In this document: positions 25,278 through 34,332 of the stretch, in pieces
Numbering within the stretch: position 1 is the first letter of the stretch
Layout: each line of letters begins with the position of its first letter
Assembly: GCA_001570385.1 (NCBI GenBank)
Contig: BBYL01000007.1
Location: 1 to 64,000 of the forward strand
DNA length: 64,000 nucleotides
Reading direction: 5' to 3'
From: Microtetraspora glauca
GTDB taxonomy: Bacteria; Actinomycetota; Actinomycetes; Streptosporangiales; Streptosporangiaceae
Notes under the pieces: generated by a model
Seen by the model: the letters and a program-made list of their open reading frames with translations, nothing else
Database searches by the model: none
What the model was told of the DNA's origin: nothing
Program-made: the position numbers and the translations under genes

Positions 25278-26324
25278 ATGGCTGACCGTTTGGCAGGGGT
25301 ACGGCTCGCGCCGTACACGACGTTGCGGATGGGCGGCCCGGCGGGCGCCTTCGTCGAGGCGCGATCCGAGAACGAGATCGTCGAGACCGTGGCCGAAGCC
25401 GACCGGTACGGCGAGCCGGTGCTGATCCTCGGCGGCGGCAGCAATCTCGTCGTCTCCGACGAGGGGTTCGACGGCCTGGTCGTCAGGGCCGCCTCCACCG
25501 GTGTCGAGATCACCGGTGACGGACGGGTGACCGTCCAGGCCGGAGAGGACTGGGACGCGCTGGTCGCCCGCTGCGTGGCCGAGGAACTGGCCGGTGTCGA
25601 GTGCCTGTCCGGGATCCCCGGCCTGGTGGGCTCCACCCCGATCCAGAACGTCGGCGCGTACGGGCAGGACGTGTCGCAGACCATCACAGGGGTCCGCGTC
25701 TACGACCGGATGACCGGCGAGATCGCCGACCTGACCGCTGCGCAGTGTGGCTTCGCCTACCGGCACAGCGCCTTCAAGGAGGATCCTGGGCGGCACGTCG
25801 TGCTGGCGGTGACCTACGCCCTGACCCGGTCCGGCCTGTCGGGCCCCATCGCGTACAAGGAACTGGCCGCGCGGCTCGGCGTGGAGATCGGCGACCGGGT
25901 GCCGCTGGATCAGGCGAGGGAGGCGGTGCTCGCGCTCCGCCGGGGCAAGGGCATGGTGCTCGACCCGCTGGATCCGGACACGCGCAGCGCGGGCTCGTTC
26001 TTCACCAACCCCGTGCTCGACGCCGCGGCGGCGGCCGATCTCGAACTCCGCGCGCCCGGATACCCCCGCTGGGACATGCCGGACGGCGCGGTGAAGGTCC
26101 CGGCCGCCTGGCTGATCGAGAACGCCGGGTTCCCCAAGGGATACGAGAAGGGGCGGGTGCGCATCTCGACGAAGCACACGCTCGCCCTCACGAACCCCAC
26201 CGGCGAGGCGGGCGCGGCCGAGCTGATGGCCCTGGCCAGGGAGGTACGCGACGGAGTGCGGGAGAAGTTCGGCGTCACCCTCGTGAACGAGCCCGTCATG
26301 GTCGGCATCGCCCTGGATCGGTAG
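25278..26324 (+). CDS. murB: UDP-N-acetylenolpyruvoylglucosamine reductase
   Basis: A 348-residue cytosolic flavoenzyme that reduces UDP-GlcNAc-enolpyruvate to UDP-MurNAc in peptidoglycan synthesis. FAD-binding sequence TTLRMGGPAGAFVEA and LILGGGSNLVVSDEGF, then GIPGLVGSTPIQNVGAYGQD, the active-site region YRHSAFK and RSAGSFFTNPV with the proton-donating Ser, and the C-terminal NEPVMVG. Actinobacterial (type I-like, extended) form. Its location after the MaoC pair is a conserved actinobacterial arrangement. Confidence 0.96.
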   Translation: MADRLAGVRLAPYTTLRMGGPAGAFVEARSENEIVETVAEADRYGEPVLILGGGSNLVVSDEGFDGLVVRAASTGVEITGDGRVTVQAGEDWDALVARCVAEELAGVECLSGIPGLVGSTPIQNVGAYGQDVSQTITGVRVYDRMTGEIADLTAAQCGFAYRHSAFKEDPGRHVVLAVTYALTRSGLSGPIAYKELAARLGVEIGDRVPLDQAREAVLALRRGKGMVLDPLDPDTRSAGSFFTNPVLDAAAAADLELRAPGYPRWDMPDGAVKVPAAWLIENAGFPKGYEKGRVRISTKHTLALTNPTGEAGAAELMALAREVRDGVREKFGVTLVNEPVMVGIALDR

Positions 26325-26506
26325 GCCGGGCCGAGGGAGTGCGCACCGTCCTGAGTCGGTAGGCCGGGCCGAGAAAATGCGCACCGTCCCGGGTCGGTAG
26401 GGGGGTCGGGAGGCATACATGCCGTCCCCTGGATCGGTAGGCGCGCGGGCCTGGGGAATCCCGCCGTCCTGGATCGGTAGGCGGGATCGAGGGAATGCGC
26501 ACCGCC
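26311..26506 (+). repeat. Five degenerate 38-40 bp repeats seeded on the murB stop codon
   Basis: The last codons of murB (CTGGATCGGTAG) recur with CGGTAG at 26319, 26357, 26395, 26435 and 26475, spacing 38, 38, 40 and 40 bases. Each unit continues with a GGCCGGGCCGAG-like block and ATGCGCACCGT-like end. Copy 1 is the gene end itself. No separate gene is visible in this stretch. Confidence 0.9.
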
Positions 26507-26531
26507 TGTCGTCCGCTATGTTGTGGTGGAA

Positions 26532-26683
26532 CCACCCGAAGGGGAGTAGTCCCGAATCCGTTGATCGACACACTGGTGTGAGCTTTCACGCCCGGTCGCG
26601 GAGCCCATGTGGCGGACGAGACCTTCGGCCCGACAGTCATGCTGCCGGGCCGAAGTCGTGTGCCCGAAAACTCCCCGGGTGCA
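26532..26683 (+). promoter_or_regulatory. yybP-ykoY manganese riboswitch
   Basis: The conserved loop GGGGAGTAGT is at 26541-26550. The helix region around CACACTGGTG and the second conserved block GAGACCTTCGG followed by ACAGTCATGCTG are in the expected order. GGGGAG can also pair with CTCCCC at 26671-26676, and CACCC (26533-26537) with GGGTG (26677-26681), a possible switching helix 40 bases before the start codon. The downstream gene is a GDT1-family transporter, a standard target of this Mn2+-sensing class. Confidence 0.8.
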
Positions 26684-26720
26684 GAACGCGGTCCGGTCGC
26701 GCGAGCACGAGAGGCGCCCC

Positions 26721-27290
26721 TTGGAAGCGTTCTGGATATCACTGGCCGTGATCTTCGTGGCCGAGCTCGGCGACAAGAGCCAGCTCATGGCCCTGACGTT
26801 CGCCACACGGTTCAAGGTGTGGCCGGTGCTGGCCGGAATCACCGCCGCCACCGCCGTCGTCCACCTCTTCAGCGTCGGCCTCGGACAGATCATCGGCGAC
26901 GCCCTCCCCACCACCGCGATCTCGATCGCCGCCGGCATCGCCTTCCTCGGCTTCGCCGCGTGGACGCTCCGCGGCGACGAGCTCAGCGACGAGGAGTCGG
27001 GCAAGGCCGCCAGGACCACGCGGAACGTCCTGGTCGCCGTGACTGTGGCGTTCTTCCTCAGCGAGCTGGGCGACAAGACCATGCTCGCCACGATCACGCT
27101 CGCGACGCAGCACGGCTGGTTCGGCACGTGGATCGGCTCCACCGTCGGCATGGTCGCGGCCGACGCGCTCGCGATCGTCGTCGGCCGGTTCCTCGGCGCG
27201 CACCTCCCCGAAAAGTGGATCAAGTACGGCGCGGCCGCCGCGTTCGCGGTCTTCGGCGTGCTCCTCCTGGTCGAACCGTTGCTCGCCTGA
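26721..27290 (+). CDS. GDT1/TMEM165 (UPF0016) family manganese exporter
   Basis: A 189-residue membrane protein with the duplicated family motif: VAELGDKSQLMA in the first half and LSELGDKTMLA in the second, each in a membrane helix. Six membrane segments expected. Family members move Mn2+ (and Ca2+) out of the cytoplasm in exchange for protons; bacterial ones are Mn2+ efflux proteins. Start is the TTG at 26721 (LEAFWISLAVIF) with GAGAGG six bases upstream; upstream residues in the same frame belong to the riboswitch. Confidence 0.9.
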   Translation: MEAFWISLAVIFVAELGDKSQLMALTFATRFKVWPVLAGITAATAVVHLFSVGLGQIIGDALPTTAISIAAGIAFLGFAAWTLRGDELSDEESGKAARTTRNVLVAVTVAFFLSELGDKTMLATITLATQHGWFGTWIGSTVGMVAADALAIVVGRFLGAHLPEKWIKYGAAAAFAVFGVLLLVEPLLA

Positions 27291-27386
27291 CTGAGATCCG
27301 GCCTGCCGCCCTACCGGGGGCCGGTGCGGCGCGTACCCTCGCCCGGCGCGACGGGGCGCCGCATCGGTCCACGTGACGGTGTTCCC

Positions 27387-27413
27387 AGGCACGGCCGGGT
27401 CCCGGCCGTGCCT
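27387..27413. terminator. Bidirectional terminator between GDT1 and LAL genes
   Basis: Perfect inverted repeat AGGCACGGCCGGG/CCCGGCCGTGCCT with a single-base centre, ending on the LAL gene stop codon. Serves both convergent genes. Confidence 0.7.
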
Positions 27414-30289
27414 CAGGTGAGCAGGGCCAGGCGGTGAGCGGCGGCGGCGGCCTCGCCCCGGGTCGAGACGCCGAGCTTGGGCAGGATGTTCGACACGTGG
27501 ACGCTGACGGTCTTCGCCGAGATGAACAGCTCGCCGGCGATGTCCCGGTTGGTCCGCCCCTGAGCGACCAGCCGGAGCACCTCCAGCTCGCGCGGCGTCA
27601 GCGAGATCTCACGCGCGTGTCCCTGCTCCGGGGTCTCATCGAGGGCCGCGCCGACGCGCCGGGCCATGGCGTCGATCTGGGTGAGGAGCGGAACCGCGCC
27701 CAGCGTCTCGGCGAGCGGCTTGGCCTCGCGGAGCCGTACGGCGGCGCCGTCGCGGTCGCCTCCGGCCGCCGCCGCGGCGGCGGCGTAGACCAGGGCCTTG
27801 GCCTGCGTGTGCGGGCGGCCCAGCTGCTTCCATCCGGCCGCCGCCTCGTCGAACCTGCCCTGATAGACCTGGCGGAACGCGTCGCCCACCGGTCCGGCGG
27901 TGACCATGTCGGACGCGAGCGCGTCGGTCAGGTCGCGTACGGTCGCCGTGAGCTCGGGAGCCACGGATGCGGCCTGGTCGCAGGCCACCCGGACCGCGGC
28001 GAGCAGCCGCCAGCCGAGCATGGCCTTTCCGGACCAGCGCGGAGTACTCAGAGCGAGTTCGGCCACTTCGACCGCCTTGCGCGGCTCGCCGCGGAGCAGG
28101 TGCCAGCCGATCAGCAGGCGGGCGTTGGCCGTCCACTCCTGCGTCCCGTCCTCGGGCCTGGGGACGAACGCGCCGACCTCGACGAGGATCTCCCTGGCGA
28201 CGTCCTCCTCGCCGCGGGCGATCGCGATGTCGGCCCGCACCCGCAGCAGGTGCCAGCGGTTCTGTCGCGTCGGGTCCATGGTCAGGGCGCGCGCGGTGAC
28301 GTCGAGAGCCTCGTCCCACCGTCCGAGTGCCTCCAGCGCCTCGGCCCGGTTGTTGGCGATGAACACGCCCTGATGACGGTACCTGCCGTACCTCTTGGCC
28401 AGCTTCTCGCCCTCGATGGCGAGTTGCACCGCCTCCTCGGACCTGCCGAGATTGTTCAGCGTGTCCACGTTGTTGCCGATCGCGCGCAACGTGATCCGCG
28501 CCGAGTCGAGCCGCCTCCCGATGGCCAGAGCTCGATCGTTGGTGGTCCGGGTCGTCTCCAGGTCGCCGGAGATCGAGCGTCCGAGGGCGAGGTTCAGCAG
28601 GAGATCCGCCTCCAGGCACTCGTCGCCGAGGTCGCGGGCGATCTGGAGCGCCTCCTCGGTGACGGCGGTCCCCTCGGCCACCTGGTCGCAGAGCATGAGG
28701 ACCCGGCCCAGATGGATCAGGACCGAGGCACGGGCCTCGGTGGGGCGGGCGACCAGCCGTTCGGCGTGGCGGAGGTCCTCGATGAACCCCGACGTGTGCT
28801 TCTGGACCTTGATGTTGGCCCGGCGGACCAGCAGCGTGGCCACCCGCTCGGGTTCGGTCTCCTCGTCCAGTTCGGCGAGCGCGCCCTGGACGAACTTCTT
28901 GCCACGGTCGCTCTCGCCGCAGACGTACGCGCTCTCGGAGGCCCGCTCGAAGACGGTGACGTGGTCCACCCCGATCCGTTCGGCCGCGTCGGGCACCTTG
29001 TCCCAGAGCATGAGGACGCGTTCGAGCAGGTCGATCTGCTCGGTGTAGGCGAACGCGCGCGCCGCCTTCTCCGCCGCCTCCCAGGCCGAGATGAGCGCCC
29101 AGAGGTCGTCGCGGGCGGAGTGCCAGTGATGGGCGATCTCGATGGCCGCCCGCCCCGGCGGGACGAGCTCCCGGTCGCGGTCGATCTCCAGGGCGTAGCG
29201 CGCGTGCAGCCGCATGTGCTCGCCCGGGAGCAGGTCGTCGTGGACGGCCTCGCGGATCAGGGCGTGCCGGAATGCGTAGACGTGGCTGTCGGCCACCTGC
29301 ACGACGTTCGCGGCGATGGCCGGGCGCAGCGCGTTCTCCAGGTCGTCGTCGGACAGCCCGCTTACGGCGGCGAGCAGCGCGTGACCCACGCGGATCCCGC
29401 CCGCGGCGGCGATCCGCAGCACGTGCTGGGTCTCCTCGGGAAGTCGTTCCACCGACGCGCTGATCAGGTCGAGCAGGGACTCGGGGAACGAGCACTCGTC
29501 GCAGTCGATCAGCGCCTCGACGAACAGGGGGATGCCCTCGCTGCGCTCGAACACCCTGCCGACCTTGGCGAACTCCGGGGTCACGCCGAGGATGCCGGCC
29601 ATCTGCGCCGCGACCTCGCTCTGCGTGAACCGGGGCAGGTCGATCCGGGCGACGCCCTCCACCCGGCCGAGTTCCGCGAGAACCGGCCGGAGGGGATGCG
29701 TGCGGTGCAGTTCGTCCGAGCGGTACGTGAGGACCATGAGGACGGGCGCGCCGCGCAGGTTGCGGCTCAGGAACGCGATGAGGTCGCGGCTGGACCGGTC
29801 CGCCCAGTGGATGTCCTCGACGATGAGGACCACCGGCCGCCGCTCCGCGAGCCGTTCGAGCAGGGTGAGGATCAGCTCGAAGAGCCGTGCCCGCGCGGAC
29901 TCTGTGTCCAGGTTGCCGCCGGGCTCGCCGAACTCGGGAAGCAGCCTGGCCAGCTCGCGCTGGGAGCCCTCGGGCAGGAGCGCGGCCACCTCGGCGGCGC
30001 CCCGCTCCCGGACGAGCTGCCGCAGGGCGGCGGTGAAAGGCGCGTAGGCCAGACCCTCCGCCGAGAGTTCCACGCACCCGCCCGCCAGCACGTGGGCGCC
30101 GTTCCTGGCGGCCTGGTCGGCGAAACGGGAGACCAGACGGGTCTTCCCCACACCCGCCTCGCCACCGAGCAGGATCACGGCCGCCGCCTGCTTACGGGCC
30201 TGGTCGAACGCGTCCGACAGCATGTCAAGTTCCGCGCCCCGTCCAACGAAGACGGGGCTCACCGCCCGGCCCATCATGTCGTCAAGCAT
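27413..30289 (-). CDS. LAL-type (large ATP-binding LuxR) transcriptional regulator
   Basis: A 958-residue STAND regulator. Residues about 12-35 (VFVGRGAELDML) lead into a Walker A motif GGEAGVGKTRL and Walker B VVLIVEDIHW, followed by a winged-helix/ARC2 part and long TPR-like helices. The C-terminal LuxR helix-turn-helix is LTPRELEVLRLVAQGRTNRD plus ISAKTVSVHVSNIL. Such MalT-like proteins are activated by an inducer and ATP; the inducer is unknown here. ATG 30289 (MLDDMMGRAVSPVFVG). Confidence 0.92.
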   Translation of the reverse strand: MLDDMMGRAVSPVFVGRGAELDMLSDAFDQARKQAAAVILLGGEAGVGKTRLVSRFADQAARNGAHVLAGGCVELSAEGLAYAPFTAALRQLVRERGAAEVAALLPEGSQRELARLLPEFGEPGGNLDTESARARLFELILTLLERLAERRPVVLIVEDIHWADRSSRDLIAFLSRNLRGAPVLMVLTYRSDELHRTHPLRPVLAELGRVEGVARIDLPRFTQSEVAAQMAGILGVTPEFAKVGRVFERSEGIPLFVEALIDCDECSFPESLLDLISASVERLPEETQHVLRIAAAGGIRVGHALLAAVSGLSDDDLENALRPAIAANVVQVADSHVYAFRHALIREAVHDDLLPGEHMRLHARYALEIDRDRELVPPGRAAIEIAHHWHSARDDLWALISAWEAAEKAARAFAYTEQIDLLERVLMLWDKVPDAAERIGVDHVTVFERASESAYVCGESDRGKKFVQGALAELDEETEPERVATLLVRRANIKVQKHTSGFIEDLRHAERLVARPTEARASVLIHLGRVLMLCDQVAEGTAVTEEALQIARDLGDECLEADLLLNLALGRSISGDLETTRTTNDRALAIGRRLDSARITLRAIGNNVDTLNNLGRSEEAVQLAIEGEKLAKRYGRYRHQGVFIANNRAEALEALGRWDEALDVTARALTMDPTRQNRWHLLRVRADIAIARGEEDVAREILVEVGAFVPRPEDGTQEWTANARLLIGWHLLRGEPRKAVEVAELALSTPRWSGKAMLGWRLLAAVRVACDQAASVAPELTATVRDLTDALASDMVTAGPVGDAFRQVYQGRFDEAAAGWKQLGRPHTQAKALVYAAAAAAAGGDRDGAAVRLREAKPLAETLGAVPLLTQIDAMARRVGAALDETPEQGHAREISLTPRELEVLRLVAQGRTNRDIAGELFISAKTVSVHVSNILPKLGVSTRGEAAAAAHRLALLT

Positions 30290-30377
30290 TACATGCCATC
30301 CGTATGGCTTTCGCCCGTTTTCCAGTGGGTGGACAGGGACTCTCCCAGCGCGTGGACAGGGGTCACGGAGGCTGAAA

Positions 30378-30409
30378 GGCCCGGCCGGGAGGGAGGCTCC
30401 GGCCGGGCC
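30378..30409 (-). terminator. Terminator of the 54-aa small gene
   Basis: Perfect 11-base stem GGCCCGGCCGG/CCGGCCGGGCC with a 10-base loop and a TTTC run on the minus strand. It lies 12 bases after the stop codon at 30422. Confidence 0.75.
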
Positions 30410-30421
30410 TTCGAAGCGGGC

Positions 30422-30586
30422 TCATGCGGTGCGGGACTTGCCGAAGGACGCACGCGTCCGATGGCCGTCTCGCCTCCGCTCCTTGAGCGCCATGATGGCG
30501 GCGCGTACGGTGCGGTGGTTGGCCGCCTCCTCCCGGAGCTCCGCCGCGCGGCTGATGATCAGCTGGTAGTGCAGTTCGGGACCCAT
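30422..30586 (-). CDS. Small protein, 54 aa
   Basis: ATG at 30586 is preceded by GAGAGGAAACC; the product begins MGPELHYQLIISRAAELREE and ends in a basic tail (KERRRDGHRTR and on). It is predicted to be one long amphipathic helix followed by a basic tail. Good ribosome site, third-position G/C bias and a terminator right behind it support a real transcribed gene. Function unknown. It precedes the LAL regulator on the same strand, separated by the terminator. Confidence 0.7.
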   Translation of the reverse strand: MGPELHYQLIISRAAELREEAANHRTVRAAIMALKERRRDGHRTRASFGKSRTA

Positions 30587-30855
30587 CCCGGTTTCCTCTC
30601 TCGAACGCCTTGCGTTTCCTTACACACTCAAGGTTCGGGCTAAGGCCCCCTCCACCACATCAGGCGGATGCCCTATCTGTGCTTCGTGCCTGTGTCCTAG
30701 GACCGCCTAAGACCCCTTAGGCCGTCCCCGCCGCGGGCGTGAAGATCCATAAGACGCTCCGGGGGCGGTGAACGGCGACATGTGACAAACAACCTGGAAG
30801 GGGCTCGGCTCCGGTCGGTTTGGAAACCGTGAGACAGGTCGGCGATGCTGGGGAG

Positions 30856-31830
30856 GTGTCAACTACGACTGCTCCGTTCGCGGAGGTCGCCTCTTCCAAC
30901 GCGACGCTGCGCGCGTTCCTGCACGGGCTTCCCGGTGTCGACCGGGTCGGTGCGGACGCGCGGGCCGCGATGCTGGGGACGCGTTCGATCAAAACGACGG
31001 CCAAGGCCCAGGCGATCGACCTGGCCATCTCGATGGTGGACCTGACCACGCTGGAGGGCGCCGACACCCCGGGCAAGGTCCGGGCGATGTGCGCCAAGGC
31101 GGTCCACCCCGATCCCACCGACCCCTCCGTTCCCCGTGTCGCCGCCGTGTGCGTCTATCCCGACCTCGTGGCGACCGCCGTGCGCGCGCTGGACGGTTCG
31201 GGGGTGAAGGTGGCCTCCGTGGCGACGGCGTTCCCGAGCGGGCGGTCATCCCTGGACGTGAAGGTCACCGACACCGCGCTCGCCGTGGCCGCGGGCGCCG
31301 CCGAGATCGACATGGTGATCGACCGGGGCGCGTTCCTGTCCGGCGACTACCTGAAGGTGTTCGAGGAGATCACGGTGGTCAAGGCCGCCTGCGGTGGTGC
31401 CGGAGTCGCGCGGGGGGAGCAGGGCGCGCACCTCAAGGTGATCCTGGAGACCGGCGAGCTGGCCACGTACGACAACGTGCGGCGTGCCTCGTGGCTGGCG
31501 ATGCTGGCCGGGGCCGACTTCATCAAGACCTCCACCGGCAAGGTGCAGCCCGCGGCGACGCTGCCGGTGACACTGATCATGCTGGAGGCGGTCAGGGACT
31601 TCCGGCTGCGCACCGGCCGCGTGATCGGGGTCAAGCCCGCGGGCGGCATCCGTACGACCAAGGACGCGATCAAGTACCTCGTGCTCGTCAACGAGACGGC
31701 GGGCGCCGACTGGCTGACCCCCGACCTGTTCCGGCTGGGCGCTTCGACGCTGCTGAACGACCTGCTCATGCAGCGGCAGAAGATGGCCACCGGCCGGTAC
31801 GCCGGCCCCGACTACTTCACCCTGGACTGA
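30856..31830 (+). CDS. deoC: Deoxyribose-phosphate aldolase
   Basis: A class I aldolase that splits 2-deoxyribose-5-phosphate into glyceraldehyde-3-phosphate and acetaldehyde. The Schiff-base Lys is in ADFIKTSTGK and the second Lys in GVKPAGGIRTTKDA. Also TAFPSGRSSLDVKV and EIDMVIDRGAFLSGDY. I use the GTG at 30856 (STTTAPFAEVASS), a typical N-terminus; TTG 30820 and GTG 30829 are alternatives because no start has an ideal ribosome site. The next two genes are aldehyde dehydrogenases that could use the acetaldehyde. Confidence 0.93.
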   Translation: MSTTTAPFAEVASSNATLRAFLHGLPGVDRVGADARAAMLGTRSIKTTAKAQAIDLAISMVDLTTLEGADTPGKVRAMCAKAVHPDPTDPSVPRVAAVCVYPDLVATAVRALDGSGVKVASVATAFPSGRSSLDVKVTDTALAVAAGAAEIDMVIDRGAFLSGDYLKVFEEITVVKAACGGAGVARGEQGAHLKVILETGELATYDNVRRASWLAMLAGADFIKTSTGKVQPAATLPVTLIMLEAVRDFRLRTGRVIGVKPAGGIRTTKDAIKYLVLVNETAGADWLTPDLFRLGASTLLNDLLMQRQKMATGRYAGPDYFTLD

Positions 31831-31838
31831 GGCGGCAC

Positions 31839-33266
31839 ATGTTCGAGTACGCACCTGCGCCCGAATCGCGGGAGATCGTCGACATCAAGCCGTCGTACGG
31901 GCTGTTCATCGGCGGCGAATGGGTCGACTCCCAGGGCGAGGATCACCACAAGACCATCAACCCCGCGTCCGAGGAGGTCCTGGCGGAGGTCGCCTGGGCG
32001 ACCGAGGCGGACGTCGACCGGGCCGTCCAGGCCGCGCGCACCGCGTTCACCACCTGGTCGGCGCTGCCCGGCTCGGAACGGGCCAAGTACATCTTCCGGA
32101 TCGCCAGGATCATCCAGGAACGCTCGCGTGAACTGGCCGTCCTGGAGACCCTGGACAACGGCAAGCCGATCCGCGAGTCGCGGGACGTGGACCTGCCGCT
32201 GGTGGCCGCGCACTTCTTCTACTACGCCGGTTGGGCGGACAAGCTGGGATATGCCGGGTTCGGTAGCGACCCTCGGCCGCTGGGAGTGGCCGGGCAGGTC
32301 ATCCCGTGGAACTTCCCGCTGCTCATGCTCGCCTGGAAGATCGCTCCCGCGCTGGCGTGCGGCAACACGGTGGTGCTCAAGCCCGCCGAGACGACCCCGC
32401 TGACCGCGCTGGCGTTCGCCGAGATCTGCCGCCAGGCCGACCTCCCGCCGGGCGTGGTCAACATCGTGACCGGCGCGGGCGAGACCGGGGCCGCCCTGGT
32501 GAACCACCCCGGCGTCGACAAGGTCGCCTTCACCGGCTCCACCGAGGTCGGGCGGATGATCGCCAGGTCGGTGGCCGGCACCCGCAAGAAGCTCACCCTG
32601 GAGCTGGGCGGCAAGGCCGCGAACATCGTGTTCGAGGACGCCGCGCTGGACCAGGCCGTCGAGGGCATCGTCAACGGCATCTTCTTCAACCAGGGCCACG
32701 TGTGCTGCGCGGGCTCCCGGCTGCTGGTGCAGGAGTCCGTCGCCGACGAGGTGCTGGACGCCCTCAAGCGGCGGCTGTCCACCCTGCGGCTCGGCGACCC
32801 GATGGACAAGAACACCGACATCGGCGCGATCAACTCCGCCGCCCAGCTCGCCAAGATCCGCGAGCTGTCGGAGGCCGGGGTGACCGAGGGGGCCGAGCGG
32901 TGGTCCCCACCGTGCCCGATCCCCGACAGGGGGTTCTGGTTCCCGCCGACGGTCTTCACCGGCGTGGCGCAGTCGCACCGGATCGCCCGTGAGGAGATCT
33001 TCGGGCCGGTCCTGTCCGTGCTGACGTTCCGTACGCCGGCCGAGGCGGTCGAGAAGGCCAACAACACGCCGTATGGCCTGTCGGCCGGCATCTGGACGGA
33101 GAAGGGCTCCCGCATCCTGTGGATGGCGGACCGGCTGCGCGCCGGTGTCGTGTGGGCCAACACCTTCAACCGGTTCGACCCCACATCGCCGTTCGGAGGG
33201 TTCAAGGAGTCCGGCTACGGCCGGGAAGGCGGACGACACGGACTGGAGGCGTACCTTGCAGTGTGA
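31839..33266 (+). CDS. NAD(P)-dependent aldehyde dehydrogenase, full length
   Basis: A 475-residue enzyme oxidising an aldehyde to the acid. The cofactor-binding segment includes GVAGQVIPWNFPLLMLAWKI and FTGSTEVGR; the general base Glu is in LELGGKAANIVFED and the catalytic Cys in FNQGHVCCAGSRL. C-terminal EEIFGPVLSV and PFGGFKESGYGREGG are standard. Starts eight bases after deoC, so it belongs to the same operon. Acetaldehyde from DeoC is a plausible substrate (inference). Confidence 0.94.
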   Translation: MFEYAPAPESREIVDIKPSYGLFIGGEWVDSQGEDHHKTINPASEEVLAEVAWATEADVDRAVQAARTAFTTWSALPGSERAKYIFRIARIIQERSRELAVLETLDNGKPIRESRDVDLPLVAAHFFYYAGWADKLGYAGFGSDPRPLGVAGQVIPWNFPLLMLAWKIAPALACGNTVVLKPAETTPLTALAFAEICRQADLPPGVVNIVTGAGETGAALVNHPGVDKVAFTGSTEVGRMIARSVAGTRKKLTLELGGKAANIVFEDAALDQAVEGIVNGIFFNQGHVCCAGSRLLVQESVADEVLDALKRRLSTLRLGDPMDKNTDIGAINSAAQLAKIRELSEAGVTEGAERWSPPCPIPDRGFWFPPTVFTGVAQSHRIAREEIFGPVLSVLTFRTPAEAVEKANNTPYGLSAGIWTEKGSRILWMADRLRAGVVWANTFNRFDPTSPFGGFKESGYGREGGRHGLEAYLAV

Positions 33267-33445
33267 ACATCGCCGGCGCCGCCGTCTGATCCGGCGCGCC
33301 GTCGCGGGGGCCGGTACCGGATACGCCCGCGGCCGCCGCTCACGCCGCTTCGCCGTACGGCATGGCTGGTTCGCGCATCGCGGCGGAGTCTGCCGGTGCG
33401 GCCAGGTCTACCAGCCGGCCCGTCCACTCCAGATTGGAACCTTCG

Positions 33446-34312
33446 ATGAGTGAGCGCCTGGCCGTGCGCAAGACGTACAAGCTGTTCATCGGCGGGGCGT
33501 TCCCGCGCTCGGAGAGCGGAAGGTCCTATGCCGTGACCTCCTCCAAGGGTGACTTCCTGGCGAACGCGTCGAAGGCGTCGCGTAAGGACGCGAGGGACGC
33601 CGTCGCCGCCGCCCGCAAGGCGTTCCCCGGCTGGTCGTCCGCCACGGCGTACAACCGGGGGCAGATCCTCTACCGCGTCGCCGAGATGCTGGAGGGGCGC
33701 CGGGCCCAGTTCGTCGCCGAGGTGGTCGACGCCGACGGCGTCACCGCGAAGAAGGCGGGGGAGCTGGTGGACGCCGCCGTCGACCGGCTCGTCTGGTACG
33801 CGGGCTGGTCGGACAAGATCGGTGCGATCCGGGGCTCCGCCAACCCGGTGGCCGGGCCGTACTTCAACCTGTCCACGGTCGAGCCGACGGGCGTCGTCGC
33901 GGTGGTCGCGCCGCCGATGGGGCCGCTGCTCGGCCTGGTCAGCGTGATCGCGCCGCTGATCGTCACGGGGAACACCTGCGTCGTGGTCGCCTCGGAGCGG
34001 GCCCCGCTGCCGTCGATCACGCTCGCGGAGGTGCTGGCCACGTCGGACCTGCCGGGTGGCGTGGCGAACATCCTGACGGGTTCGGCCGGGGAGATCGCCC
34101 CCTGGCTGGCCGGTCACATGGACGTCAACGGCATCGACCTCACCGGTGCGGACGCCGACCTCGCGGTGCGCTGCGAGGAACTCGCCGCCGAGAACCTCAA
34201 GCGGGTCCTGCGGCCGGCTCAGGACAGGATCGACTGGCTGGCCGACCCGGGTACGGACCGCATGACGGCCTTCCTCGAAACGAAGACCGTCTGGCACCCC
34301 ATCGGGGTCTGA
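33446..34312 (+). CDS. Half-length aldehyde-dehydrogenase-like protein
   Basis: A 288-residue relative of the preceding enzyme covering mainly the N-terminal cofactor-binding half (TYKLFIGGAFPRSESGRSY, then FPGWSSATAYNRGQILYRVA and PTGVVAVVAPPMGPLLGLVS). It stops before the segment with the catalytic Cys and lacks the LELGGK base motif, so it cannot act as a normal dehydrogenase. The frame is clean and ends with a terminator, so it is not an obvious pseudogene. It may be a structural partner of the full-length enzyme; this deoC/ALDH/half-ALDH order recurs in actinobacteria as I know it. Confidence 0.85.
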   Translation: MSERLAVRKTYKLFIGGAFPRSESGRSYAVTSSKGDFLANASKASRKDARDAVAAARKAFPGWSSATAYNRGQILYRVAEMLEGRRAQFVAEVVDADGVTAKKAGELVDAAVDRLVWYAGWSDKIGAIRGSANPVAGPYFNLSTVEPTGVVAVVAPPMGPLLGLVSVIAPLIVTGNTCVVVASERAPLPSITLAEVLATSDLPGGVANILTGSAGEIAPWLAGHMDVNGIDLTGADADLAVRCEELAAENLKRVLRPAQDRIDWLADPGTDRMTAFLETKTVWHPIGV

Positions 34313-34332
34313 CCCGGCGGGAACGCCGCGCG

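Noticed and set aside
26311..26506. CRISPR array
   Set aside because: Units are adjacent and degenerate, with no spacers and no cas genes.
27434..30643. A 1069-codon plus-strand open frame
   Set aside because: It is antisense to the LAL regulator, whose domains are unmistakable; long antisense frames are expected at this G/C content.
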